Origin: Styela clava
Lineage: Eukaryota > Chordata > Ascidiacea > Stolidobranchia > Styelidae
Length of the DNA stretch: 64,000 bases
NCBI RefSeq assembly: GCF_964204865.1
Contig: NC_135255.1
Coordinates: 7,531,135-7,595,134 of the forward strand
Direction of reading: 5' to 3'
Part shown: piece by piece, positions 28,901 to 39,994 of the stretch
Layout of the letters: each line of letters starts with the position of its first letter
How positions within the stretch are numbered: the stretch's first letter is position 1
Position numbers and translations under genes: made by a program
The notes under the pieces: generated by a model
The model's database searches: none
What the model was told of the DNA's origin: nothing
What the model saw: the letters and a program-made list of their open reading frames with translations, nothing else

Positions 28901-31900
28901 GGTTTTTGGATAGGACTTTCATATTCATCCCACGAAGTGGTAAACCATTGCTCTGCTTAATTTTAAAAATTTAATTTTTGTTTTCTTGGTATCCATTTAT
29001 TATTTATAGTATTTCAAGAATTTTTACTTTTGCTTTTTGACAGAAATCATCAGGCTCTATCCAAGAAGCGAATGACGTTTTGAAACCTCAGGAATTTTTG
29101 ACTGACATCCAACTAATTAAAATGGGAAATACACAGAATATTTTGGGAGAAAAATTTCAACGACTGTGTTCTGGCCCTGAATCAATTGTTCATGCAAAAG
29201 AATCAGAATTGTACTCTCTTGCAAAAGGTATGGTAGGTACATTGCTGGTATCAAGTTTCTGTAGGGGTAACAGTGTACTTTAACCTCTATTGCTGAATCA
29301 TGTTTACCGCAAATACCTATCCATTCAAATGGGATTATCAGGTTTATGGTAATAATAGGAATGGATTTTCAATTTCCTCAAATCGATGTATAGTAATTTT
29401 TTGTAAAGTGCATGTTGGGAAATGGTAGGCAAATGTGTTTGGTTATACGAGGATGCCCAAAAACGAAGAGATTATTCCAATCTATTTGAAATTAATTGTA
29501 TACCATATTTCAAATTTTTATAAATTCTAATAGTTTCTAATGATGAATTATTATCTTGAGCAATTGAACTCTCAGGGTATGGTCATAGAGGCCTTCAATA
29601 AATTGAACCAATGAAATACCTATTCATCTTAATTTCCTGCATTTTACAATTTAACTCGTTCGATATACATCAACTTCTGCTTTTTTTTGTTGAACAATTT
29701 TGAATATATTTGATATTCCATATTCAAAAATAATATTTCGGATAGAGTTCCATATTATTCAAATTTAGTCTTCTGTCCCGGGGGTATTCTAGACAAGTGT
29801 ATTACGCAAACCAAAAACAGACAGCAAGCTATTTGAACTTCTAAAGAATCAAGATTTCTTTATAATAGATAGCCTTTTTGTACTGTATTGAATGCTAGTT
29901 TTTATTTATCTCAATTTTCTGGGTAACATTTGAGCTGGGAATTTCATCGTGTCAATTCAATTTTGCAAGCTTGGCTAGCTATTCGAGCATGTGAAAATAG
30001 AGCTGGATTATTGTTGTTTATCCCTAAATTGATTTTGGATGGGTCTTGCAAGCATAGCTTCATCAGTTCATAAGCATGTTCAATTTGATTGTATATTACT
30101 GGTATATAAGTTCTTTTTCTGTACATATATACATTTTATATGTTTGGTTCAAGTATAAACTTTTCTACTTCAATGATTTTCAATTAAAAAAACACAATGC
30201 TCTTATTTTTTTCTTATTTGCTGACCATATTCATGGCATAGGAAGCTCAAAGTTAGGAAATAAAGAGGGCGATACCAACCTTTGTCATGATTGGCGAATA
30301 TTTTTAGGAACAATTTATAATATAATTTCCAAGTCACGAATCTGGTTTATGTGATCATGCTAGGGATGTGAGGGAGAAAATTGGGCTATTGGTGTGGTTT
30401 ATTGAATTGGCTTATTTCTGCCATAAAATTGCTACTGTTCAATTTAATCATGTCATTGTTGGGTCAATGATTTGATTTCATGGGTTATTTCATGCTCGGC
30501 TGGACAATTTAAACTGTAGTAAATCCATTCATGGCGTCTTAGTGGATTTTAATAGAATATTCTATGTCTGGACTAAAATATAAATAAAAAAGAAAGTAGA
30601 CAATCAGCATTACCAAAAGATTTTTTCCTCAAATTCAAAAATTAGAAATTATATTTTGGTATTGCTAACTTTCAAAATATAAATATATAGGGTTAGAATC
30701 AAAATATTCTTTTTTTCAATTTTCAACTGTTAAGATGAGAACATCCATAGGTTTTATAGGTTTTCATCATTTTTAAAACTAACGTGTTTTCAAGAGTTTT
30801 ACAGCACATGTGGATTTAAAAGTAGTAGTCTAATCCCCTTTTAACCTCTTTATTTTGAATGGTGGTGCCAATTTTCTCAAATTTAAATATACTGTGTCTA
30901 CCAGGGAGTCATATTTATTATATCCTGTGTGATCTTTGAGAAAATTGATGGCTTGATTTGGTATCATCTAACTACAGAATGCCTTTAGGCAATTGCTATT
31001 AGTCTTACACTAGTGTATTAATGTCATTTTGATGATAGTCCTATTTCCTGTCTATGTTTTTAGCGATGAATTTTAAATTTCAATTTTAAAAATGGAAGCC
31101 TGGTTAAATAATGGCGTACATTGTGATATGGGGTTGTACTTGTGACTGATTCTAAAATTTTGCTGGAGTGTCGAGAAAATTTTCAACTTGCGATATTTTG
31201 AAATGATTCAATAACAAAAGAATAGAATGGGTACATCATTGTGTATTTGTATTATGTAATATAAAATATTGTATCATTGTGCTACATTTGTTATGGAATA
31301 TATCTCTGCATATTGTCTAATTGACAATCAATCTTGATCAAATTTGATTTGATAGAAAATAGTCTCATCCATCATTTCTTCTTGTGGCATTAAGGTGAAT
31401 GATAAATCGAGCAATAAAAACATCTTGAATGTGGTAAAGTAAACCTGGAAAGATTCTGGTTTGAATAATATTCCATGTCTGATTTATATGTAATTCAAGT
31501 ATAATCGAATTTGATCCATAAGAGTTTTTCCTATGCTGGAATATCGCCAACGTTACTTATTGTTTAAATAATCTCAATTTGACGTTTTGTCAGGATTGTG
31601 TTTGTATATACAAGATTTAGTTTTTAAAAGCCTCAATTCTGTGTGTGGGATATTTTCTTAGTGCTAATACACACATAGGGCGTGAAATTCCGGAGTATTA
31701 TTGTGGCTGACCGAGGATATGCGGTGTAAAACTAAACCATCCAGTACTAAAGGCACTTAAATAACCTTTGTTTACTTATGCTTTTCATTCACAACTCTTT
31801 TTTAAAAGATTTTTGAACCAGGTATATAAATGCCTTCTTCACCTCTTATCGCAGTAACGCATCGATAAGAGAATACTATGTCATTGAATATTGAGTTTTG

Positions 31901-34900
31901 ATGGCATTGTTTTTACATATTTGACTGAAAAATATTTTCATCTGTGAAAGTGTTTTTTTCTCCCAATTCAAAACGATAAAGAACAGGTTTTGTATAACCC
32001 ATCTTAATCAGGTTGGTAGAAATCGGTTACAATATGCCAAATGAAAAATTTCATTTTGTATAACCATAATATGGATTACGGAGTGTCTTGTATGGGGCTG
32101 TGCCCTAGAACATTTCAATATAAATCTAATTTCTCATATTCAAAATTCTTTACTCTTGTAGTGTGCGTACCAGGTTAGGGTTAGGCCATAATTTTATTCC
32201 GATTTTCCTTATTTTAGTCATATTACGAGTTCGAGGACTGTCTGTGTTAGCCAAGTGATTATACACAACTTGATGTAAAGTAGGCGAACAAAATTAGTTA
32301 CTTCCATATTGGTACACACACTTCTGGAGTGCCCTAAATTCTCTTGTATAGTTTCAAGTGTATTTTGTATCGTACATTCCATTCAGATATTTCTATCAGC
32401 AATTATTTTTGCTTGCCTGTGAATCGTTGAGAATTTGAGCACTCTACTGAGACCACCCCAGTGTTTTTTAAGTAATTAATAACTTTGTTTTGAAGAATGT
32501 GTCACCCTGGTAAATAGGAGGAATTGCTTCCGTCAAGTGTTTGTAAATATCATGGCGAAGGAGTATATAAGTGCACGTTTTATGGTTTCAATTTAACACT
32601 TAGACCAAACAATAGGCATTCTTTTTTAAAAAATAGGAGTTGATAGTGTATTTGTCATCTTGTGGTAATTTTTTTTACATACTTCGCTAGCCTTTTTCAT
32701 CGTATAAAATGTTTGTGTTCATTTAACCATAATACCAATTTTCCAGTATATCCTTTTTTCTATGCCGACAAACATTATCCTAAAACAGAACACTGAAGTA
32801 TAGTTGGAGATTTAACGTTGCAGTATGTGAGTGCGCTAAATAAAATTAATCGAATCAATCGACAGAAACTAGCTTCCAAATAAAATAGTATATTTCTGTG
32901 AAGTCCGTTAAAACATTTTTGAATGGTCTTTATCACTATCCCCAAATTTTGATTTAATTCATTTCATCTGGTAAATTTCAAATTATATCTCTTATAATGT
33001 GGAAGGATTCCCGTTTTTACTTTACTGTCAGTCTGATATGAGATAATCAAACCCCTTCTGATAAGTCAGATTTGTGCCCACGAGTTGCAGCAGTTATTTA
33101 TTTGAGTCATACAATGTCGTAAACATCCTGAAGTACAAATTTCTTGAACAAATATTGTTTTAATACATATATTTATATACTGGATAATTCCATATTGGCC
33201 GCAAACCAGGGTATCTGATAATTACATGTGTATATCTTGTTTTGCTTCATATTATCTACAACATCAATGAAAATAAAATTTATCACATACATGTTAAACA
33301 TGTCTGAATGTTGAACTTACAGCAATTACTATTCTAATAATTTGTCTTAAGCTAAATAGCAATTTTCAAAACCTAACCAAGTGAAATATTAAATTCCTTT
33401 TTGCCAATTTGAACAAATTCAGAATATTCCGAATTTAAAAAGCAATTGAAGAGGAAATCTTAGATTGGTAACCTATTATTATATAATATAGAGTTCTGCA
33501 ATAATGTATCATCGTAAAAAAATTTGCAATTATGATACATTTTCTACTTCTATTACAGGAAATTCAGAAACCTTTGCAATTTTAAAAAGTCGTATACGCA
33601 AACCAGAATCAGGAGAATCGTTGGCAGAATGTTCATTCAAAACAAAAACCTCATCTAAGTATCTTCCATGCAAATGTAAGATTCCTTTCACTATCCCATG
33701 GTATCCGTGTCTGGTCAAATACTGCCCATCGAAGAATTCTCAAGGTGCGTATTTTCTTTAACAATGATTATAAAGCTGTGGATATAGGTAGAGCTAGGCG
33801 TTTTCGAAACATCGATGTTTATCATTATTTTTATCTCAAGAAGAGGAAGTCCCTTGCACCCTATGTAATGGCTGGGCTCATTTGCTATGTTATCTGATGC
33901 CATAGTTTTTTATTCTGTGAAAATGTGATACCTTGACGAATTTTAGTTTGCATTCACTATGATGCTGTAATATTCCATTTCTAAAGTTTAAACAGCGCTG
34001 TTTCGATATATCAGTGTTGCGAAACGCCCAGCCCTAGATATTAGGTCACCTTTCACTCATAGTTATGAGACATATTACATTCAACATTACACATACTTTT
34101 TTGCATAAAATATGGAAATCACATGCAATTTGAAAACATATTTTTCATATTAATGCCTTAAAATTAGAACTATTCTGGTACCTTTTAAAAATTGTGACCT
34201 TCACAAAATCAGTGGCACTCAAAGCCGCTCATACTGAAAGAGTGAATATACCTAATGTTCACCATTTCTGATTGGATGCACCACTGATGAAAAAAATGCT
34301 ATATATGTTACTGTGTGTGTACTGTGAATATGGTTTACTGGCTGGAATGGTGATAGATCTGTTTTTCTATGTCATTGGTTGTTTTTGTTTGCTCGATTTT
34401 TTTCACTCGATTCCATGACTCACTGTTAGATTCAAATTCCAGTCATCAATCATTGAGTCATCTGAATCGATTTCATTTTTGATTTTCAAATTGAAATCAT
34501 CCCAAATCATTATGATGCAAAAACTAATGCTGAGCTAATCTTGATTTTTGGATAGTATTTTACCAAATATATTTTCAATTGTGTCCTCCTTTATTGGCAA
34601 GATTGCCAATTAAAAATGTTCAAATGGTTTTATTTCTGTGACTATGCAAATATTCTCCACTTTTATTTTAAGCTTCTCAAATTATTATTATCCATCTATA
34701 AATTTGCGGCTTTATCATGGAGATAGTTATGTTATCACAATTATTGGAATCGCAATGGGACTTCATTTTTGGCTTCATTTTTTTAAATATCGGATATTTT
34801 ATATGTTTTATTGTCGCAATCTTGTAATGGATTATTTTTTCATAATTTAACAAAAGGAATTTTTATTCAGGAAACTCTGTAACAACTCGTTGTGGAATCA

Positions 34901-34974
34901 AGTCATGTCGGATAACACACAATCTTGGTTATATTGCGAACCATCCATTATATTGTCATTGGGGTGTGACATGA
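25929..34974 (+). CDS. OAF: Out-at-first protein homologue, complete, 6 exons
   Basis: Secreted protein of the OAF family; molecular role is poorly defined. Exons: 25929-26072, 26327-26431, 26625-26759, 29044-29227, 33559-33744, 34871-34974. The sum is 858 nt, or 285 aa (human OAF is about 273). All junctions are GT-AG. A hydrophobic signal peptide covers residues 1-25 or so (PLMLGLTLLLLSSEVLVAKA). Family landmarks: NGMICYLAYDFSNEIKIFKV, LGEPELGQKQYQSLCFVTKL, DIIASDSMAKLRQ, the cysteine-rich PCKCKIPFTIPWYPCLVKYC and CGIKSCRITHNLGY. The protein ends HPLYCHWGVT, shortly after the cysteine cluster. Introns 3 (2.3 kb) and 4 (4.3 kb) are long for this window. The start is the only ATG giving a signal peptide in frame. 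Confidence 0.94.
26760..29043 (+). other. OAF intron 3
   Basis: AT-rich intron. A stretch at about 26795-26895 contains ATTGCGGCCTGCAAAAA and TGTGGCTCTC, resembling the interior of the local hAT elements, but no terminal repeats are seen. No exon is recognised. Confidence 0.5.
29228..33558 (+). other. OAF intron 4
   Basis: A 4.3-kb AT-rich intron with no recognisable coding exon. Bases 32150-32271 and 32602-32705 are the two halves of a repeat that occurs uninterrupted at 38405-38625 (see that entry). Confidence 0.5.
32150..32705 (+). repeat. Dispersed repeat interrupted by a segment of about 330 bp
   Basis: The left half (CCAGGTTAGGGTTAGGCCAT ... GCCAAGTGATTATACACAACTT) and right half (AGACCAAACAAT ... 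TACATACTTCGCTAG) match 38405-38625, where they are contiguous. The intervening 32272-32601 begins just after ACTT and ends in ACTT. Part of that insert (AGGCGAACAAAATTAGTTAC and TTGGTACACACACTTCTGGAG) recurs at about 53252-53320. Confidence 0.7.
33789..34036. mobile_element. Small hAT-like MITE in OAF intron 5
   Basis: The left end TAGAGCTAGGCGTTTTCG and right end CGAAACGCCCAGCCCTA are imperfect inverted repeats. The flanks gatatagg and gatattag (8 bp, 6 matches) look like a decayed hAT target duplication. Length is 248 bp and non-coding. Confidence 0.65.
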
Positions 34975-35932
34975 CGTCTGTTTACCTGATGATATCATCA
35001 ATTCAATGACCACTGATATGATCTGACCATTTCTTCACTGATGGTAGGACATGTATTTCAAACCCATTTGCTTTTGTCAAGCCTAACCTCCATCTTTGAA
35101 AATTGTTATAGTGCAATTTGTATTTTTCCCAAGTGCTGCTTTTTGTTTATATTTTATTTTGAATATGATTATTTCCTTTTTTGATTCTTGACAATTGGGT
35201 ATTCTCAAGTTATTATGGAACTTTTTTTTTCATTGCTAGTATTCTGTAGAAAAAATTTGCTTTGAGTATGTGCCATGTTTTTCTGTGCTTTTTCAGCCAA
35301 CTTTTTCTGTATTCTATTCTGTAACTTGTCTAATTTTTCAATGTAAAAATGATGAAACATTCTCTGATTGGTTATGCAGAAACATGGTTGTAAGCCCTGT
35401 AAAATATAAGATGCAATTTCTAATACATTGCTCTTGTTTTGTGCAAGACAAATTTGGATAAGATTTTTGTCATAGCCTAATTCAGTAACTGAATATATCC
35501 TATTAAAATGAAAGCTCTGTCAATTAGTGCTATGTAGAATAATTCTCCACTGTTTTGTTGTTGCAGTATTTAAGCATTTTTCATACCATTTTGGTGGATG
35601 AATCCTACAATACAGGAAACATGGAAAAATGATCGAACAAAACCATTTATATTTTTTTCTGTTTAAAAATTTGTTTTTCAAGTGCCAAAGTTCTCTTCAA
35701 GACGAATCTTAATTTTTGACTTGAATGTCACTGATGTTATTATAATACCTAGCATAGAACAGGATGAACACAATAATTCATAAAATACACAGACTTGCTT
35801 CGCCACACAATCCATCAAAACCTATTTTTGAAACATTGTTTTATCTATTGCATCAAATTCAATTGATCCCATCTTTTTGTGGTAAATTTTTGTATGACTC
35901 GAGCATATGTCAGATTTTTTCTTGGTTTAAAC
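34975..35932. other. Intergenic DNA downstream of OAF
   Basis: AT-rich. It presumably includes the OAF 3' UTR, but no convincing AATAAA close to the stop was found. No gene is recognised. Confidence 0.4.
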
Positions 35933-36512
35933 CAGGGGTGTGCAACAGGCGGCGGCCTGCAGGTCACAACCCGGCCCGCCAATCCATTTAGTGTGGCCCT
36001 CATCAATGCTCAGATTTTTCCCCATCAAGCATAAATTCCTAATCCAACAGTTTATGTTTAAAAGGGCGCTCACATGGATAAAAATACAAAATATTTTTTT
36101 GTGCTTGATCTTTCACCGTTTTGCCTGGTGCTTTCATTACTGTAAGGCTAAGCAATAGCCTTCTCCTCCCTTTGGTTGTCGCTATTGTATTTCGCTTGGG
36201 TGCTCAAGGAGTATGCGCACCAAGATGTCGCACAACCTGAATCCTAACCGGTACACACACACTATGTTCAGGTTATGCGCCATCTTGGTGCGCATACTTC
36301 TGGAGATCCTTCCCTTGTTTTAAATATTATATTGTGGCTGCTTGGCACTTCCCAGCCACCAGCTTCCTGAAGCAGCTCAGCAGCCTATTTTGCTAGTTTC
36401 ACAACGGCACTATTTTTTTGTTAATTTCAGGGCTACCAAAATGTAGGCAGCTAAGAAATGAAATTTTTTGTGTGGCCCAGCTAGATGTTTGAAGTATTGT
36501 TGCACACCCTTG
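35933..36512. mobile_element. hAT-type non-autonomous element carrying a nested inverted-repeat element
   Basis: The left end CAGGGGTGTGCAAC matches the MITE at 16374; the right end is GTTGCACACCCTTG. The flanks gtttaaac/atttgaac (6 of 8) suggest a decayed duplication. The interior has GGCGGCCTGCAGGTC and a nested inverted repeat at 36197-36306. No intact transposase. Confidence 0.8.
36197..36306. repeat. Inverted-repeat element, arms about 45 bp
   Basis: The left arm has GAGTATGCGCACCAAGATG and the right arm CATCTTGGTGCGCATACTTC, with GGTACACACACAC in the loop. A diverged relative is at 45062-45165. Both look like fold-back MITEs. Confidence 0.7.
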
Positions 36513-38404
36513 ATTTGAACCCACAGTACATATTGGCATTATCTGAGATCTTAAGTAGAACCATCATCTGCCAGATTGATTGTCTGTATCATAACCTCAA
36601 CAGCTATATTTTCATCTTATTATCTAACAAGGTTTCCTCAGAAGTGTTTTCTTTGCATTGTGCAGTTTGTTTCATTTATTTCTTTTCATTTTCGTATTTC
36701 AGTTGAGTTTTTCTGATCATGTCGTACTATCCGTCCAGTAATTACAGTTTTGAATGAATGTTACCAACACCAAAATGAATGTTTAGTTTAAGTTATCCAC
36801 ATTCAATACATTGACCCAGAGTTATGAGTTGATTATTGTGCAATGGACATTATCTATAGTGTGAAATTAAATTACAGAATTTTGACCTAAATCATGTTCT
36901 TCTTGCGCTTCAAAAAAACTTTCATATAAAGTTGATGAAAAAGTTTTTTTCAAATTGGTTATCCTTTTTGTGGGCATCTTCTATAAATCGACCAGTCTTG
37001 TGGGCAGCATTCATGGGAAATCTGATGCTGTGAACGGCTCTTTTAAATCCTGATGTATAATATATAATGCCATGTTTGCTGCAAAGTTTTTCGATCAATA
37101 TTGGGTGGAACATTTTTTTAGAACATTCCTAACCGCTTTTCTTCCGTGGCCCATTTTTGCTGAACAAAAATTCTGTAGTCCATTAACTTTTTATGCAAGG
37201 GAAAAACTACAAAAAAACTGTCCGCAAAGATAGACACTTTCACTTTACTAATTAGAATGAAAATTACCCCTCTGTAGTAAAAGACATCATCATTCATTGG
37301 CACTACAATCGAAATTTAACTATAGAGACACAAATGAAACTGAATTTATCAATAACTTTAGCAATTTTTAACAAGTTTGTGGTCCACTTGGAAGTGTCGC
37401 TGTGGCCTAGCAGGGGCCATGGCTCAACCAGTGGTTTAGAAACACTTGGAAAAGGTTCATTCTTCATTAATGAAATGTAAATGGATTATTTGTCTGCCAT
37501 TTAACTGTGTGATGGTCAGCATCAGGGTTTTATGGAAGGAACATTTAAAGTCATGTTTGTACTTTCAAATTACCAGTTACCACCCATGATTTTGAGTCAT
37601 TGTCAAAAAGGCATTGATCAACACAGATTAGTTTGTAGTCTAGCTTTTTCTTAGCACAAGAGCTTAATTTAAAATTTGAACCTCAAAACTTCACAGTCCT
37701 CAATATTATAATACTCCAGATATTTTGTTATGGTGCTGGAATGAATTTACTCATACGCTCATTTTTTATGTTTTTGATACCTCAGGTTATTGTATGATGT
37801 ACATAGTTTTTGTATTTATCATTTCTTTCACATTGTATTCGACATTAAAGTATCTGCCAGGAAATGTTATGCGTTTTTCTACTCCAGGTTGCCTCATGCT
37901 CGGTGCTGGTGTCATTTTTGTGGCAAAAAAAAACTGTTCGAAATTTTTGGTAGTGCAATAACGGCTGCCATAAAACTCGTCTGTAAAAATAATTATAGCT
38001 TTCCAGTGACGGTGAAATTTGAGATGGGTTAGTCCAGGTCTTTCTTGCAAAGGGACGCACTGGGAAAAGTACTTAATTGGTTTCCTTCTCTCGTTCAGTC
38101 ATTTTTCTAACTGATTCAATAATTTTTTTAAAGTGGTCGAATCATCCGTAGTACTACTACTACTACTGATTACATCCGTCTGGAGCTAAATCAGACAACG
38201 CTCGACTCTGGCTGGCTTCGTCGCCACGGGGACCTTATCTTCGCGGTTTTCTGGCCGGCAATCGCTTCTTTTTCTCAAACAGTCGTTTTTCCTAACCTTT
38301 ATATCGGTGTGTTCTCGGTCTGTCTGTATCATTTAATTCCTTTTGACACTTCCTATTTTTAGTCCGGCAGAATCGGGCCTTAACATTGTTTTGGGACATT
38401 CGTT
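36513..38404. other. Intergenic DNA with repeat fragments
   Basis: 37301-37435 is the second copy of the repeat at 61-190. 38150-38300 is locally GC-richer, but no coding frame with a recognisable domain was found. No gene is supported. Confidence 0.4.
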
Positions 38405-38625
38405 ACTCTCGTGTGCGTATACCAGGTTAGGGTTAGGCCATAATTTTATTCCGATTTTCCGTATTTTAGTCATATTATGAGTTCGAGGACTGTCTGTGTT
38501 AGCCAAGTGATTATACACAACTTAGACCAAACAATGTGCATTCTTTTTTGAAAAATAGGAGTTGATAGTGTATTTGTCATCGTGTGGTAATTTTTTTTTA
38601 CATACTTCGCTAGTTTTTTTTATTG
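38405..38625 (+). repeat. Uninterrupted copy of the 32150-32705 repeat
   Basis: Contiguous match to the two halves at 32150-32271 and 32602-32705, joined as CACAACTT|AGACC. It serves as the empty-site (or deletion) comparison for the segment present at 32272-32601. Confidence 0.75.
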
Positions 38626-39994
38626 TTTAGATATACTGTCGATGACATAAATAATGATACCCAGGAGGGTGTGGAGTAGAGATGTACCGATAACACTTTT
38701 GTCGCCGATACCGATTCGATACCAGCTAAAAAGGCCGATACCGATACGCCGATACTATAAAAAGGCCGATATTCCGATACCGATACTATGTAATTATTAC
38801 TTAATTAGGTGTGCTGTGCATGGCAGACGGGTTAAAACAATGGTCATTGAGCGTTGTTCATAGTACACATTATTTCAGATCGAAAAAAAGAGATATATAT
38901 ATCACATATTATGAAATTGATGTTTGGTATCCAGATGCTTTAACTAATTAAGATGCATTGTACAGTGATGCTAGTAATCTCCGTGTTCAATTAGAAAACT
39001 CATAAGCCGGGATGTCCAATTCGAATTTAATGTTAATATCGCGACCTTCGAATATCGTTATTCGTGATTAAAAGAATATCGAATATCGCCCAGACATTCT
39101 AGCGCCGCCGTCCTACGTTCAAACTAAAAGCATTCTACAAATATTTTATTTTGTGGTTAATCGTAATCGTCGCCGCAGTAAATCAAAATCAACATGATAG
39201 AATATCAATCAGCACCGGCAAGAAGAAGGCCTACCTATAACCGTCGAGGATGTTTTTTTACTTTACTATTTTATAATATTTTACAATTGCTATCATATAT
39301 TTTGAGACAGTCTAAGCCAGGGGTCACCAACCTTTTCGGAGCCGTGGGCTACTTTCTGGGTACAGATTGAGCCGAGGGCTACCAGTTCAATTCACACTTC
39401 CAAAAAAGTCAAATTGCTCGATTAAGCTTCAATAATTGGTAATTACTGGTATTTAGTCAGGTAAAAACACTGATAAACTTTAGAATACTTCAGAAAATCA
39501 AACGATTATCACAACGTAGCAAATAAATCACTATCCAAGGAACTTCCATTTTCAAGCTGATTGTTTTGAAAAATGTTGATTCACAAAGATAGCTCGAACC
39601 AAACACTGGTCTCGTAAAATAGGATCGCTGTTTGATTTAAAAGGCGAGCTTGTTCTGCCTTTACTGCGCTGATAGATAGTGACAAGATGTGAAATATCTC
39701 TCCGCTTTGTCGTTACTTATAATCGCCCCGCAAATTAGACATACGTAAGGTGGTAAAGGGAAATCCATCCCCCACTCATCGTGAAAATGGTGGGTTTTCT
39801 TTCGTTTTTCTGTCATTTTTCTTCCAAATCAATATATATATATCTGTATTATTGCTGCTCCACAAATCAACGGACAACAAAAAACGCAGGTTCGTCGGAG
39901 GTGACATCTGTTTGATGTCATAATTGAGAGAGTATTGAATGACCCGTCACATTACTGAGGTCTAATACTAATCAGGATGATCGTTACAATAATA

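Noticed and set aside
32170-32190. Telomere-like TTAGGGTTAGG
   Set aside because: Only two units within a dispersed repeat that is also present at 38430; not an interstitial telomere tract.
37725-38050. Overlapping hydrophobic ORFs on both strands
   Set aside because: Four overlapping frames in AT-rich DNA with no conserved motif; hydrophobicity follows from T-rich codons.
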